Of a stretch of 64,000 bases of DNA, positions 41,831 through 50,797 are shown piece after piece. The translations under genes were made by a program, and so were the position numbers. The notes beneath the pieces were generated by a model, which saw nothing but the letters and a program-made list of their open reading frames with translations, did not search any database and was not told where the DNA came from. Each line of letters starts with the position of its first letter. Positions within the stretch are counted from its first letter, which is position 1. Source of the stretch: Isoptericola peretonis (GTDB taxonomy: Bacteria; Actinomycetota; Actinomycetes; Actinomycetales; Cellulomonadaceae); contig JALQCY010000002.1 of the NCBI GenBank assembly GCA_023241745.1, forward strand, positions 1 through 64,000, read 5' to 3'.

Positions 41831-44085
41831 CGGGCCGGGAGTCGGAGCCGCTCACCACGGTGCTCGGGGCGCGCAGCGCCGCGCCCCTGGCGAAGCTGGG
41901 GCTGACCACCGTGGGCGACCTGCTGCGGCACTACCCCCGCCGGTACGGCGACCCCGGCACGCTCACGGACATGGACCGGCTCGCCCTCGGCGAGCACGTC
42001 ACCGTGATGGCGCGCGTCGCGCACGCCACCGTGCGGACGATGCGCTCCCGGGCGGGGGCGATGCTCCAGGCGGTCGTCACCGACGGCCGGCACGAGCTGG
42101 CCCTGACGTTCTTCGCCAAGCGTGCGGGCGCCCTGCGCCCGCACGAGGAGAAGCTGGTGCCGGGCCGGGTGGGCCTCTTCACCGGGGTGGTCAGCGAGTA
42201 CCGCGGCACGCGCCAGCTCACCCACCCGGACTACATCCTCGTGGGCGTCGACGCGGACGACGCCGAGGCGGCGATGTTCGAGGCCAGCCGTCCCATCCCG
42301 ATCTACCCCGCGTCGTCGTCCGTGCCGAGCTGGCGCCTGCAGCGGGCCGTGCGCACGGTGCTCGACCCGCTCACCAAGGCGGACGTCGAGGACCCGGTGC
42401 CCGACGAGGTCCGGGCGCGGCACGGGCTCCCGGGCCGTCTCGACGCGCTGCGGGGCGTCCACGAACCGGTCGACCAGCGTGCCTGGCAGGTGGCCCGGCA
42501 CCGGTTCCGCTTCGAGGAGGCGTTCGTGCTGCAGGCCGCCCTCGCGCAGCGCCGTGCGTTCGCCGCACAGGAGGAGGCCACCGCCCGTCCGCCGCGCGAG
42601 CCCGGCGAGCAGAGCCTGCTGGCGGACTTCGACGCCCGCCTGCCGTTCGACCTCACCGACGGCCAGCGCTCCGTGGGCGAGGACCTGGCCCACGAGCTCG
42701 CGCAGCCGCGGCCGATGCAGCGGTTGCTGCAGGGCGAGGTCGGCTCCGGCAAGACGGTCGTGGCGCTGCGCGCGATGCTGCAGGTGGTCGACGCCGGTGG
42801 CCAGGCGGCGCTCCTCGCGCCCACCGAGGTGCTGGCGGCCCAGCACGCCCGCACCCTCCGCCAGCTGCTCGGGCCGCTCGCCGAGGGCGGGCTGCTGGGC
42901 GGTGCGGCGCACGGCACCCGGGTGGCGCTGCTCACCGGGTCGCTCGGCGCGGCGGCCCGCAAGGAGGCGCTGCTGCAGGCGGCGAGCGGCGAGGCGGGGA
43001 TCGTCGTGGGCACGCACGCCCTGCTCTCCGAGCGGGTCCAGTTCGCCGACCTGGGGCTGGTCGTGGTGGACGAGCAGCACCGGTTCGGCGTCGAGCAGCG
43101 CGACGCCCTGCGGGCCAAGGGCCGGGCGGCGCCGCACCTGCTCGTCATGACGGCCACCCCCATCCCGCGCACGGTCGCGATGACGGTGTTCGGCGACCTC
43201 GAGACGTCCTCCCTCACCGAGATCCCCGCCGGCCGCGCCGGCATCACCTCCCACGTGGTGCCCGCCGGCAACCCCCGGTGGATGGAGCGCACCTGGGCGC
43301 GGGTGCGCGAGGAGGTCGACAAGGGGCACCGTGCCTACGTGGTGTGCCCCCGCATCCACCCCGACGACGACCTGCCGGCCGGGGGCGCGGCCGCGAAGGA
43401 CTTCGACGACGTCCCCGACCTCCTGGAGCTCATGGACGGCGAGGGCTCCGCGGCCGGTGGCGACCGGCCGCCGCTGCGCGCGGTGCTCGAGGTCGCGGAG
43501 ATGCTGCGCGAGAACCCGCAGCTCGCCGGGCTCGAGGTGGGCGTGCTGCACGGGCAGATGACGCCCGCCGACAAGGAGTCCGCAATGGCGCGGTTCGCGG
43601 CCGGAGACCTGCAGGTGCTGGTGTCCACGACCGTGATCGAGGTGGGCGTCGATGTGCCCGAGGCCACCGTGATGGTCGTCTTCGACGCGGACCGGTTCGG
43701 CCTGTCGCAGCTGCACCAGCTGCGCGGCCGGGTGGGGCGCGGCGCCGCGCCGGGACTGTGCCTGCTGGTCTCCACCGCGCAGCCGGGCACCCCGGCGGCC
43801 GCGCGGGTCGAGGCGCTCGCGGAGACGACGGACGGGTTCCGGCTCGCCACCCTCGACCTCGAGCTGCGCTCCGAGGGCGACGTGCTGGGCGCCGCGCAGT
43901 CGGGCCGGTCCAGCTCGCTGCGGCTGCTGCGCGTGGTCCAGGACGCCGACCTCATCGCCGACGCGCGTCGGGAGGCGTCGGCGGTGGTCGCCTCCGACCT
44001 GACCCTCGCCGACCACCCGCAGCTGCGGACGGCGATCGCGGCGCAGCTGGACGACGAGCAGGAGGAGTTCCTCGAGCGCGCCTGA
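41827..44085 (+). CDS. recG: ATP-dependent DNA helicase RecG
   Basis: 752 aa. It remodels stalled replication forks and branched DNA. The N-terminal wedge/OB domain spans about residues 1-250. Helicase motifs: GEVGSGKTVVALRAM (Walker A, near 303), DEQHRFGVEQR (near 415), MTATPIPRT, and STTVIEVGVDVPEATVMVV followed by QLRGRVGRG. An insertion of about 30 residues (GGAAAKDFDDVP...GGDRPP) interrupts the second helicase domain, as seen in actinobacterial forms. Confidence 0.95.
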   Translation: MTGRESEPLTTVLGARSAAPLAKLGLTTVGDLLRHYPRRYGDPGTLTDMDRLALGEHVTVMARVAHATVRTMRSRAGAMLQAVVTDGRHELALTFFAKRAGALRPHEEKLVPGRVGLFTGVVSEYRGTRQLTHPDYILVGVDADDAEAAMFEASRPIPIYPASSSVPSWRLQRAVRTVLDPLTKADVEDPVPDEVRARHGLPGRLDALRGVHEPVDQRAWQVARHRFRFEEAFVLQAALAQRRAFAAQEEATARPPREPGEQSLLADFDARLPFDLTDGQRSVGEDLAHELAQPRPMQRLLQGEVGSGKTVVALRAMLQVVDAGGQAALLAPTEVLAAQHARTLRQLLGPLAEGGLLGGAAHGTRVALLTGSLGAAARKEALLQAASGEAGIVVGTHALLSERVQFADLGLVVVDEQHRFGVEQRDALRAKGRAAPHLLVMTATPIPRTVAMTVFGDLETSSLTEIPAGRAGITSHVVPAGNPRWMERTWARVREEVDKGHRAYVVCPRIHPDDDLPAGGAAAKDFDDVPDLLELMDGEGSAAGGDRPPLRAVLEVAEMLRENPQLAGLEVGVLHGQMTPADKESAMARFAAGDLQVLVSTTVIEVGVDVPEATVMVVFDADRFGLSQLHQLRGRVGRGAAPGLCLLVSTAQPGTPAAARVEALAETTDGFRLATLDLELRSEGDVLGAAQSGRSSSLRLLRVVQDADLIADARREASAVVASDLTLADHPQLRTAIAAQLDDEQEEFLERA

Positions 44086-44109
44086 CGTCGGGCCCCGGGG
44101 TCGTGCCGC

Positions 44110-44115
44110 TACGGT
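44110..44115 (+). promoter_or_regulatory. -10 box of the EEP gene
   Basis: TACGGT ends seven bases before the GTG start. Confidence 0.45.
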
Positions 44116-44122
44116 CCCGGTC

Positions 44123-45112
44123 GTGCGCGACGTCGTGAAGCATGCGAGGGGAGCGGGCCGGCCCCGGAAGGGCGGGCGTCGCGGTCGCGTCCTGGTGGCG
44201 CTCGCGGCCGTGACGGCGCTGCTGCTCCTTGGGCACCGGTGGGTCCCCGACGCCGGGGGCCTGGGCAGCCTGGTCGAGACGTTCCTGCCGTGGCTGGGAC
44301 TGGTCGTGCCGCTCCTGGTGGCCGGGGCGGTGCTGCGACGCTCCGCGGTCGTCGCGGTGGCGGCGGTCGTCGTCGTCGCGGTGTGGGTGGCGGTCTGCGT
44401 GCCCCTGCCCGTGCCCGGCGCGCCCCCCGCCGGGCCCCACGACGGGGACCGTCTCGTCGTCGTCCAGCACAACGTGAGCGACACGAACGCCGACCCGGAC
44501 GGCACGGCCGCGGTGCTGCTCGCCGCCGACCCCGACGTCGTCGCGCTGGTCGAGGTGACGCCCCCGCTGGTCGCGGCGTTCGGGGACGCGCTCGGCGAGG
44601 CCCTGCCGTACCGGTCGTCGCAGGGGACCGTGGCCGTGTGGTCGCGACATCCCTTGACGGAGGCCGAGCCGGTGGACCTGCGCCCTCCCGGGGTCGCCGC
44701 GTCGTGGGACCGGGGGCTGCGGGTGACGGTCGACACCCCGGGGCCGGGCGGGGCGCGGCTGTACGCGGTGCACCTGCCCTCGGTGCGCCTGGGCACGGCA
44801 GGCCTCGGGACGACCGCGCGCGACGAGAGCATCGCCCGCCTGGGAGCCGAGCTCTCGGCCGACGCCGCGCCGGTCCTCCTGGTCGCGGGCGACCTCAACA
44901 CGGCCCTCGAGGACCGGGCGCTCGCGCCTGTCACGGCCGAGGTGACCGGCCGTCGCCAGGTCTTCGGCTTCACCTTCCCCGCGGCCGCGCCCGTCGTGCG
45001 GATCGACCACGTCCTCGCCCGCGGCGCGAGCGTCGTGTCGGTGGCGCCCCTGGGGCGGACGGCGAGCGACCACCTGCCCGTCGTGGCCGAGGTCGCGCTG
45101 CCGCCGGGGTGA
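44123..45112 (+). CDS. Membrane-anchored endonuclease/exonuclease/phosphatase family protein
   Basis: 329 aa. An Arg/Lys-rich N-terminus is followed by three hydrophobic segments (near 25-100). The rest is an EEP domain: VVVQHNVSDTNAD, VVALVEVTPP (metal Glu), LVAGDLNTAL (catalytic Asp-x-Asn) and RTASDHLPVVAEV (terminal Asp-His). The catalytic domain therefore probably faces the outside. Relatives include nucleases, phosphatases and lipid phosphodiesterases; substrate unknown. It lies between recG and rsmD. Confidence 0.83.
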   Translation: MRDVVKHARGAGRPRKGGRRGRVLVALAAVTALLLLGHRWVPDAGGLGSLVETFLPWLGLVVPLLVAGAVLRRSAVVAVAAVVVVAVWVAVCVPLPVPGAPPAGPHDGDRLVVVQHNVSDTNADPDGTAAVLLAADPDVVALVEVTPPLVAAFGDALGEALPYRSSQGTVAVWSRHPLTEAEPVDLRPPGVAASWDRGLRVTVDTPGPGGARLYAVHLPSVRLGTAGLGTTARDESIARLGAELSADAAPVLLVAGDLNTALEDRALAPVTAEVTGRRQVFGFTFPAAAPVVRIDHVLARGASVVSVAPLGRTASDHLPVVAEVALPPG

Positions 45113-45122
45113 GCACGGCGGA

Positions 45123-45128
45123 TACGCT
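45123..45128 (+). promoter_or_regulatory. -10 box of rsmD
   Basis: TACGCT ends seven bases before the ATG. Confidence 0.5.
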
Positions 45129-45135
45129 CGGCGCC

Positions 45136-45720
45136 ATGACGAGGATCGTGGCCGGCCGGTTCGGCGGGCGCAGCCTGCAGGTGCCGCCGAAGGGCACGCG
45201 CCCGACGAGCGACCGGGTCCGCGAGGCGATCTTCTCCCGCCTCGAGCACCTGGACGCGCTGGACGGCGCGCGGGTGCTCGACCTCTACGCCGGTTCCGGG
45301 GCGCTCGGCCTGGAGGCCGCGAGCCGGGGCGCCCGCGAGGTGGTGCTGGTGGACGCGAACCGGCGCGCGGCGGACGTCGCCCGTCGCAACGTCTCCACGC
45401 TCGGCGCGCAGGGCGAGGTGCGGGTGGTGGCCGACTCCGCCGAGCGGTTCGCCGCGGGGGCGGCACCCGCGGACGGCGCGAGCGGGCGGGGGTTCGACGT
45501 CGTCTTCCTCGACCCCCCGTACGACCTGGCCGAGGACGCGCTCGCCGCCGTCCTGGGCCACCTCGCCGCGCCCGGCGTGCTCGCCGACCGGGCCGTGCTG
45601 GTCGTCGAGCGCTCCACCCGGAGCCCGGAGCCCGCGTGGCCCGCCGGCCTGGTGGCGTTCGCCCGCAAGGACTACGGCGAGACCGCCGTGCACTACGCCG
45701 AGCCGGGCTCCGGGGCGTAG
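45136..45720 (+). CDS. rsmD: 16S rRNA (guanine966-N2)-methyltransferase
   Basis: 194 aa. Signature TRIVAGRFGGRSLQVPPKGTRPTSDRVREAIFS, then SAM-binding LDLYAGSGALGLEAASRGA and the catalytic VFLDPPYD (near 127). It methylates the small-subunit rRNA during assembly. coaD follows after a convergent gene. Its last 28 bases overlap the end of that GNAT gene on the other strand. Confidence 0.93.
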   Translation: MTRIVAGRFGGRSLQVPPKGTRPTSDRVREAIFSRLEHLDALDGARVLDLYAGSGALGLEAASRGAREVVLVDANRRAADVARRNVSTLGAQGEVRVVADSAERFAAGAAPADGASGRGFDVVFLDPPYDLAEDALAAVLGHLAAPGVLADRAVLVVERSTRSPEPAWPAGLVAFARKDYGETAVHYAEPGSGA

Positions 45721-46469
45721 AGCCCGCCCCCGGCGAGCACGCCCACCGGCAGGGCGGCGAGGGCGCTCTCGTCCGCCGGGTCGACCAGGGCCACGACGTC
45801 GCCGGACGCCGCCTCGAGCAGCCGCCGCGTCGCGTCGTCGTCGGGCAGCGAGCCCTCGCACTCGCGCAGGTGCTCGACGAGGAAGCCCCGCACCGGGGAC
45901 GCCGGCACGGTGCTCGTCGCCGGTCCCGTCGCGAGGTCCACCAGCAGCATCGCCGGCACCCGGGGCGACCCGGGCCCCGCCAAGCCGGGCTGGAAGTAGG
46001 GCAGCGCCAGGACGCGCCCCCCGTGCCGTGAGTAGAAGCGCAGCCGGGCGGCGGGGTCGCCGTGCCGGTCGTGCGCCGGGTGGTGCGCGGGGTGCTCGAC
46101 CTCGGCCAGCACGAGGGCCGGGTGCAGCTCCTCCCGCCACCCCGCCACCGACCGGTCCAGCAGGCGGCCGCCGAGGCCGCCGCTGCGGTGGTCGGGCGCG
46201 AGCGCGAGGTAGTCCACCAGCAGCACCCGGGGACCCGGCGACCACGAGGCGACGATCCCCGCCACGACGCGTCCGTCGCGCTCCACGCCGTAGGCGGTCG
46301 TGGCCCCCGAGTCGAGGCCCGCGCGCAGGGCGTCGGGCGGCGCCAGCTCGACGGCGGGGAACGAGGGGGCCAGCACGTCGTGCCACAGGGACTCCTGCTG
46401 GGCCGCGCTCGTCAGGGGCACGACCTCCGGCTCGGCGGGCGACGGGTGCGGGGCGGCGTCGGCGGGCAT
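45693..46469 (-). CDS. GNAT-like acetyltransferase
   Basis: 258 aa. The acetyl-CoA loop is LLVDYLALAPDHRSGGLGGRLLDRSV; AEVEHPAHHP and RLRFYSRHGGRVLALPYFQPGL follow in the expected order. The last 75 residues are a separate segment without recognised motifs. The target is unknown. The gene sits convergent between rsmD and coaD, an insertion in the conserved order. CACGAT six bases before the ATG suggests a leaderless start. Confidence 0.78.
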   Translation of the reverse strand: MPADAAPHPSPAEPEVVPLTSAAQQESLWHDVLAPSFPAVELAPPDALRAGLDSGATTAYGVERDGRVVAGIVASWSPGPRVLLVDYLALAPDHRSGGLGGRLLDRSVAGWREELHPALVLAEVEHPAHHPAHDRHGDPAARLRFYSRHGGRVLALPYFQPGLAGPGSPRVPAMLLVDLATGPATSTVPASPVRGFLVEHLRECEGSLPDDDATRRLLEAASGDVVALVDPADESALAALPVGVLAGGGLYAPEPGSA

Positions 46470-46530
46470 GTCCCCATCGTGTCCCGCGACGGGCCGGGTC
46501 GCGCTCCCGGGGATCGCGACGCCCCTGTAC

Positions 46531-46536
46531 TAGCGT
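46531..46536 (+). promoter_or_regulatory. -10 box of coaD
   Basis: TAGCGT ends six bases before the GTG start. Confidence 0.5.
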
Positions 46537-46542
46537 GACGGC

Positions 46543-47064
46543 GTGAGCATCGCCGTCTGCCCCGGGTCGTTCGACCCGATCACCCTCGGCCACCTCGACA
46601 TCGTCCGGCGCGCACGCCGGATGTTCGACGTCGTGGTGGTGGGGGTGGCCCGGAACGCGGCCAAGAACGCGCTGCTGGGACCCGAGGAGCGGGTGGGGCT
46701 CGCCCGGGCCGCGCTCGCGGCCGACCCGGCGACCGCGGACGTGCGGGTCGAGGTGGTCCCCGGCCTGCTCGTCGACTTCTGCCGTGAGGTCGGGGCGGTC
46801 GCGGTGGTCAAGGGGCTGCGCGGCGGCGCGGACTTCGACGCCGAGCTGCCGATGGCCCTCATGAACCGCCACCTGACCGGCGGGTCGACGGGACTCGAGA
46901 CGGTCTTCGTGCCCGGCGACCAGCGTTTTGCGCACGTCGCGTCGTCGCTGGTCAAGGACGTGGCCCGGCACGGCGGGCCGGTCGACGACCTCGTGCCGCC
47001 GGGGGTCGCCGACGCCGTGCGCGCGGCGCTCGGCGGAGGAGCTGGAGCAAGGAGCAGGGGATGA
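46543..47064 (+). CDS. coaD: Phosphopantetheine adenylyltransferase
   Basis: 173 aa. It converts 4'-phosphopantetheine and ATP to dephospho-CoA. CPGSFDPITLGHLDIV holds the nucleotidyltransferase T/HxGH motif; KGLRGGADFDAELPMALMN and VASSLVKDVARHGG are the other conserved blocks. The gene ends in a Gly/Ala-rich tail that overlaps the next start by ATGA. Confidence 0.95.
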   Translation: MSIAVCPGSFDPITLGHLDIVRRARRMFDVVVVGVARNAAKNALLGPEERVGLARAALAADPATADVRVEVVPGLLVDFCREVGAVAVVKGLRGGADFDAELPMALMNRHLTGGSTGLETVFVPGDQRFAHVASSLVKDVARHGGPVDDLVPPGVADAVRAALGGGAGARSRG

Positions 47065-47633
47065 GCGAGACGAGAGAGACGACCGGTACTGCCGCCGACC
47101 CGGGGGAGAACCCCGCCGCGGGGCTCCTGGACATCCTGGAGGACCTGGCGGCGCTGGTCGAGAACGCACGGTCGGTGCCGCTGTCGACCAACGTGCGGCT
47201 CGACCGCGACCAGGCGCTGGCGCTCGTGGACGAGCTGCGCGACGCCCTGCCCACGCAGGTGGCGAGGGCGGACGAGGTGCTGGCGGCCGCCCACGACGCC
47301 CTGGACGACGCCCACCGCCGGGCGGAGGAGATCGTGGCGTCGGCGCGGGCCCGCGCGATCGAGCTGGTGCAGTCCGAGCAGGTGGTGGTGCAGGCCCAGT
47401 CGCGCGCGGCGGAGATCGTCGCTGAGGCGGAGAGCCGCGCGGCGGCGCTGCGCACCGACGCGGACGCCTACTGCGACGGGCGGCTGGCCGACTTCCAGCA
47501 GGACCTGGACGCGCTGTCGACCCAGGTGCGCGCCGGGCGGGACAAGCTCGCGGAGCGGCTCCAGCAGGGGGCGCCGCGCGTGCGGTGGGACGCCGTCGCC
47601 GACCCGCGCTGGCCGCAGGGCACGCAGTCCTGA
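47061..47633 (+). CDS. Coiled-coil DivIVA-family protein, SepIVA-like
   Basis: 190 aa. A helical protein rich in Ala, Glu and Arg: LLDILEDLAALVENARSVPLSTNVRLDRDQALALVDELRDALPTQV, then a long coiled coil from residue 75 to 170 (EEIVASARARAIELVQSEQVVVQAQSRAAEIVAEAESRA). The NARSVPLS block and the location directly before yceD match mycobacterial SepIVA, an essential septation factor (family knowledge). It probably works at the membrane during division or polar growth. AGGAGCAGGG precedes the ATG. Confidence 0.78.
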   Translation: MSETRETTGTAADPGENPAAGLLDILEDLAALVENARSVPLSTNVRLDRDQALALVDELRDALPTQVARADEVLAAAHDALDDAHRRAEEIVASARARAIELVQSEQVVVQAQSRAAEIVAEAESRAAALRTDADAYCDGRLADFQQDLDALSTQVRAGRDKLAERLQQGAPRVRWDAVADPRWPQGTQS

Positions 47634-47678
47634 CGCGTCCGGGCCGAGCCTCTGAGAGGTGGGTCACGTCGGGGGCGG

Positions 47679-47707
47679 CTGACCCGGCGCCCCGGATGGC
47701 ATAGACT
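47679..47707 (+). promoter_or_regulatory. Promoter of the yceD-rpmF-rnc-mutM operon
   Basis: CTGACC (47679-47684), 17-base spacer, TAGACT (47702-47707), close to the actinobacterial sigma-70 consensus. A leader of 65 nt or more precedes yceD. Confidence 0.7.
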
Positions 47708-47804
47708 AGGTCGCTGGCCCGAGTCCGGGCCGACCCCTTCCTTCCTGTTCAGCCCACGTCTGTCATCGGAGCCTGCCATCGCCACCGCGAAGCCCTCGCC
47801 GCTC

Positions 47805-48356
47805 GTGCTCGACACGCACGAGCTGTCTCGGCGACCCGGCACGATGCAGGAGGTCGCGCGCGTCGTGCCCGCCCCCGCGGACATGGGGACCGCCGTCATC
47901 GGCGTGCCCGAGGGCGACGACCTCGTCCTGGGGCTCCGCCTCGAGTCGGTGCTGGAGGGGGTGCTGGTCTCCGGCGCCGTGCGCGGCACGGCGGTGGGGG
48001 AGTGCGTGCGCTGCCTCGACCCGGTGTCCCGACAGGTGACCGTCCACGTGCAGGAGCTCTTCGCCTACCCCGAGCGGGCGCAGGCGGCGGAGGACTCGGG
48101 TGACGAGGACGCCGAGGACGAGGCCGTGCTGGTCGACGACCTGGCCGACCTCGAGCCGGCGGTTCGGGATTCGCTGGTGACTGCACTACCATTTCAACCG
48201 CTGTGCCGTCCGGACTGCCCCGGCCTGTGCTCCGTCTGCGGGGCGCGGCTGGCGGACGACCCGGACCACGATCACGACCTCGTCGACCCTCGCTGGTCGG
48301 CGCTGCAGACCATGCTCGAGGAGTCGAGCGTGTCCGACGAGACGAAAGAGAGCTAG
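47805..48356 (+). CDS. yceD: YceD (DUF177) family protein
   Basis: 183 aa from the GTG used here. VLDTHELSRRPGTM, GECVRCLDPVSRQVTVHVQELFAYP and PLCRPDCPGLCSVCGARL (paired zinc-type Cys) are the family marks, with an acidic linker between them. The family is linked to 23S rRNA accumulation and L32 expression; the rpmF gene follows after two bases. No ribosome site precedes the GTG. Nine codons upstream an in-frame ATC (47778) has CGGAG six bases before it, so the true start may be non-canonical. Confidence 0.88.
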   Translation: MLDTHELSRRPGTMQEVARVVPAPADMGTAVIGVPEGDDLVLGLRLESVLEGVLVSGAVRGTAVGECVRCLDPVSRQVTVHVQELFAYPERAQAAEDSGDEDAEDEAVLVDDLADLEPAVRDSLVTALPFQPLCRPDCPGLCSVCGARLADDPDHDHDLVDPRWSALQTMLEESSVSDETKES

Positions 48357-48358
48357 CC

Positions 48359-48553
48359 GTGGCTGTTCCGAAGCGCAAGATGTCGCGCAGCAACACCCGG
48401 GCGCGTCGCTCGCAGTGGAAGACCACCGCGGCCGTGCTCACCACCTGCCCGAGCTGCAAGGGGCAGAAGCTGTCCCACGCCGCGTGCCCCACCTGCGGTG
48501 CCTACAAGGGCCGCCAGTACGCCGAGGCGCTGCGCACCGAGCACGCGGGCTGA
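48359..48553 (+). CDS. rpmF: 50S ribosomal protein L32
   Basis: 64 aa. [20 protein letters not shown] is the diagnostic N-terminus; [25 protein letters not shown] holds four zinc-ligand Cys. The GTG lies two bases after the yceD stop, with AAAGAGAG upstream. Co-transcription with yceD and rnc is the usual order. Confidence 0.96.
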   Translation: MAVPKRKMSRSNTRARRSQWKTTAAVLTTCPSCKGQKLSHAACPTCGAYKGRQYAEALRTEHAG

Positions 48554-48554
48554 C

Positions 48555-49310
48555 ATGCCTGCACCCGGCACCCGGCAGCGTCCGGAGCCGACCGCTCTTC
48601 TCGAGAAGCTCGGGGTCCATCTGGATCCCGAGCTTCTCGTGCTTGCCCTGACGCACCGCTCCTTCGCGCACGAGGCCGGGGGCATCCCGACCAACGAGCG
48701 GCTCGAGTTCCTGGGCGACACCGTGCTGGGCCTGGTCGTCACGGAGGCGCTCTACCGCCGCCACCCGGACCAGTCCGAGGGCGAGCTGGCGAAGATGCGG
48801 GCGGCGACGGTGTCGCAGCGCGCCCTCGCCGCGATCGCCCGCCGTCTCGAGCTCGGCAGCTACGTCCTGCTGGGCAAGGGCGAGCTCCGCACCCGCGGCT
48901 TCGACAAGGACTCGATCCTGTCGGACACCGTGGAGGCCCTGATCGGCGCGACCTACCTCTCGCACGGCCTGGAGACGGCGCGCGAGCTGGTGCACCGGCT
49001 GGTCGACACCACGCTCGACGCGGCCGCCGGCCTCGGCGCCGGCCTCGACTGGAAGACGTCGCTGCAGGAGGCCGCCGCCGTGCGCGGCTTCGGCGCGCCC
49101 GTCTACGAGGTCACCGGCGAGGGCCCCGAGCACGCCCGCGTCTTCCATGCCCAGGTGACGGCCGGCCCGGTCCTGGGCCTCGGCACCGGCTCCGCGAAGA
49201 AGCACGCCGAGCAGGCCGCCGCCGAGGAGGCCTACCGCGCCCTGCAGGGGCTCCCCCTGCCCGGGGTCGACGCGGCGGCCGAGGCGCAGGAGCCCGCCGC
49301 CGGTGCCTGA
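48555..49310 (+). CDS. rnc: Ribonuclease III
   Basis: 251 aa. It cuts double-stranded RNA in rRNA precursors and mRNAs. [14 protein letters not shown] (near 46) is the RNase III signature with catalytic acids; [17 protein letters not shown] completes the site. The C-terminal 75 residues form the dsRNA-binding domain ([33 protein letters not shown]). The ATG lies one base after the rpmF stop, without a ribosome site, so translation may be coupled. A strong hairpin lies in codons 16-29. Confidence 0.95.
   Translation: MPAPGTRQRPEPTALLEKLGVHLDPELLVLALTHRSFAHEAGGIPTNERLEFLGDTVLGLVVTEALYRRHPDQSEGELAKMRAATVSQRALAAIARRLELGSYVLLGKGELRTRGFDKDSILSDTVEALIGATYLSHGLETARELVHRLVDTTLDAAAGLGAGLDWKTSLQEAAAVRGFGAPVYEVTGEGPEHARVFHAQVTAGPVLGLGTGSAKKHAEQAAAEEAYRALQGLPLPGVDAAAEAQEPAAGA
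48602..48639 (+). promoter_or_regulatory. 17-bp RNA hairpin inside the start of rnc
   Basis: 48602-48618 pairs with 48623-48639, 17 pairs including one G-U, with a 4-nt loop. The flanking CTTCTC at 48597-48602 can instead pair with GAGAAG at 48603-48608. The length and perfection suit an RNase III substrate. Confidence 0.7.
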
Positions 49311-50220
49311 GCTCCCCGAGGTCGAGACCGTCCGCGACGGGCTCGACCGGCTCGTCGTGGGCGCCGTCGTGCGCGACGTCGAGGTGTTCCGCGACTACTC
49401 CGTCCGCCGGCACGACGGCGGCCCTGCCGGCTTCGCCGACCAGCTGCGCGGGCGACGCCTGGCCGCGGCGGTCCGGCGCGGCAAGTTCCTGTGGCTGCCC
49501 CTGGAGGACTCCGGCGCGGCCCTGCTCGCCCACCTCGGCATGTCGGGCCAGCTCCTCGTGCGCGACCCCGCCGTCGCCGGCGACTGGGCGCACCCGCACC
49601 TGCGCGTCCGTCTGCACCTCGCCGGAGCCCGGAGCGGCGCGGAATACCTCGACTTCGTCGACCAGCGCACCTTCGGGCACCTGACGGTCGTCGACCTGGA
49701 GCCCACGCCCGACGGCGCGCCGGGCGGCCTGGGCAGCGACCTGCCCGCCGTCCCGGAACCGGTGGCTCACATCGGCCGTGACCCGTTGGACCCGGCGTTC
49801 GACGCCGACGCCGTGGTGGCGGCGGTACGGCGCCGGCGCACGGGGATCAAGCGCGCGCTGCTCGACCAGACCCTGGTCTCCGGCGTCGGCAACATCTATG
49901 CCGACGAGGCGCTGTGGCGGGCGCGGCTCCACTTCGCCAGGGCCACGGACCGCCTGCGCCCGTCGGAGGTGCGCCGCGCCCTGGGCGCCGCCACCGAGGT
50001 GATGACGGAGTCGCTCGCGCAGGGCGGCACGAGCTTCGACGCGCTGTACGTGAACGTCAACGGCGAGTCCGGGTACTTCTCGCGCGGCCTCGCCGCCTAC
50101 GGGCGCGCCGGGGAGCCGTGCCCGCGCTGCGGCGCGCCGATCCGTCGCGACGCGTTCATGAACCGCTCGTCGTACACCTGCCCGGTCTGTCAGCCGCGGC
50201 CGCGCCACGGACGCTGGTGA
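49303..50220 (+). CDS. mutM: Formamidopyrimidine-DNA glycosylase
   Basis: 305 aa. It removes oxidised purines and cuts the abasic site. The N-terminus [10 protein letters not shown] provides the catalytic Pro and Glu; [39 protein letters not shown] and a C-terminal CxxC...CxxC zinc finger ([12 protein letters not shown]) complete it. The GTG start overlaps the end of rnc by 8 bases. In many actinomycetes smc follows; here a TetR gene on the other strand does. Confidence 0.95.
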   Translation: MPELPEVETVRDGLDRLVVGAVVRDVEVFRDYSVRRHDGGPAGFADQLRGRRLAAAVRRGKFLWLPLEDSGAALLAHLGMSGQLLVRDPAVAGDWAHPHLRVRLHLAGARSGAEYLDFVDQRTFGHLTVVDLEPTPDGAPGGLGSDLPAVPEPVAHIGRDPLDPAFDADAVVAAVRRRRTGIKRALLDQTLVSGVGNIYADEALWRARLHFARATDRLRPSEVRRALGAATEVMTESLAQGGTSFDALYVNVNGESGYFSRGLAAYGRAGEPCPRCGAPIRRDAFMNRSSYTCPVCQPRPRHGRW

Positions 50221-50233
50221 CGCGGGTCGGCGA

Positions 50234-50794
50234 TCACCGGCCGAGCGCCCAGGCGGCCAGCGCGTCCACCGCGCGCGGGTCGAGCGCGGCCGCCCCGGCG
50301 TTCCGCATCGCGTACTCGCCGAGCAGGGCGCGGTAGAGGAGCGCGGCGCGGTGCGGCGCGTCCGGTGCGCCCGCCCCGGCGAGGAGCCGTTCGAGGTAGG
50401 AGGTCCGCGCCCCGTCGACGGCGTGCACCGCGTCGCGGGCGCGCACGTCCTTCGCGGCCCAGGCCCGGACCGCGCCGTCGAACCGGCCGTCGAGGATCCC
50501 GCCGGGTCCGGCGCCCGCATGCTCGAAGGCCAGGCGTGCCAGCTCGAGGAGGCGGTCGGCGGGGTCGTCGGACGCCTCCTCCACCCGGGTGATCACGCCG
50601 GCCGTGCCGACGGTGCGCCAGTGCTCGAGCACGGCGTCGAGGAGCGCGGCCCGGTCGGCGAAGTGCCAGTAGAAGCTGCCCTTGGAGACGCCGAGGTCGC
50701 GGGCGAGGGGCTCCACGCGGACGGCGTCGACGCCGTCCGCCGCGAGCCGCCGGGCGGCGGCGCGGACCCAGTCGGAGGCGGAGAGGGAGGCCAC
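50234..50794 (-). CDS. TetR/AcrR-family transcriptional regulator
   Basis: 186 aa. The helix-turn-helix reads LAADGVDAVRVEPLARDLGVSKGSFYWHFADRAALLDAVLEHW. The C-terminal helices bind an unknown ligand. It is divergent from a membrane protein gene. The GTG at 50794 is chosen because TATGGT (50806-50801) ends six bases upstream; upstream codons run through the operators. It probably represses itself and its neighbour. Confidence 0.88.
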   Translation of the reverse strand: MASLSASDWVRAAARRLAADGVDAVRVEPLARDLGVSKGSFYWHFADRAALLDAVLEHWRTVGTAGVITRVEEASDDPADRLLELARLAFEHAGAGPGGILDGRFDGAVRAWAAKDVRARDAVHAVDGARTSYLERLLAGAGAPDAPHRAALLYRALLGEYAMRNAGAAALDPRAVDALAAWALGR

Positions 50795-50797
50795 CCG

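Noticed and set aside
40150..47667. A 7.5-kb uninterrupted antisense open frame (2505 codons) opposite DAK2, recG, rsmD and coaD.
   Set aside because: Very high third-position GC on the coding strand removes stops from the antisense frame; the product is low-complexity Arg/Pro/Ala with no motifs, while the sense genes are clear.
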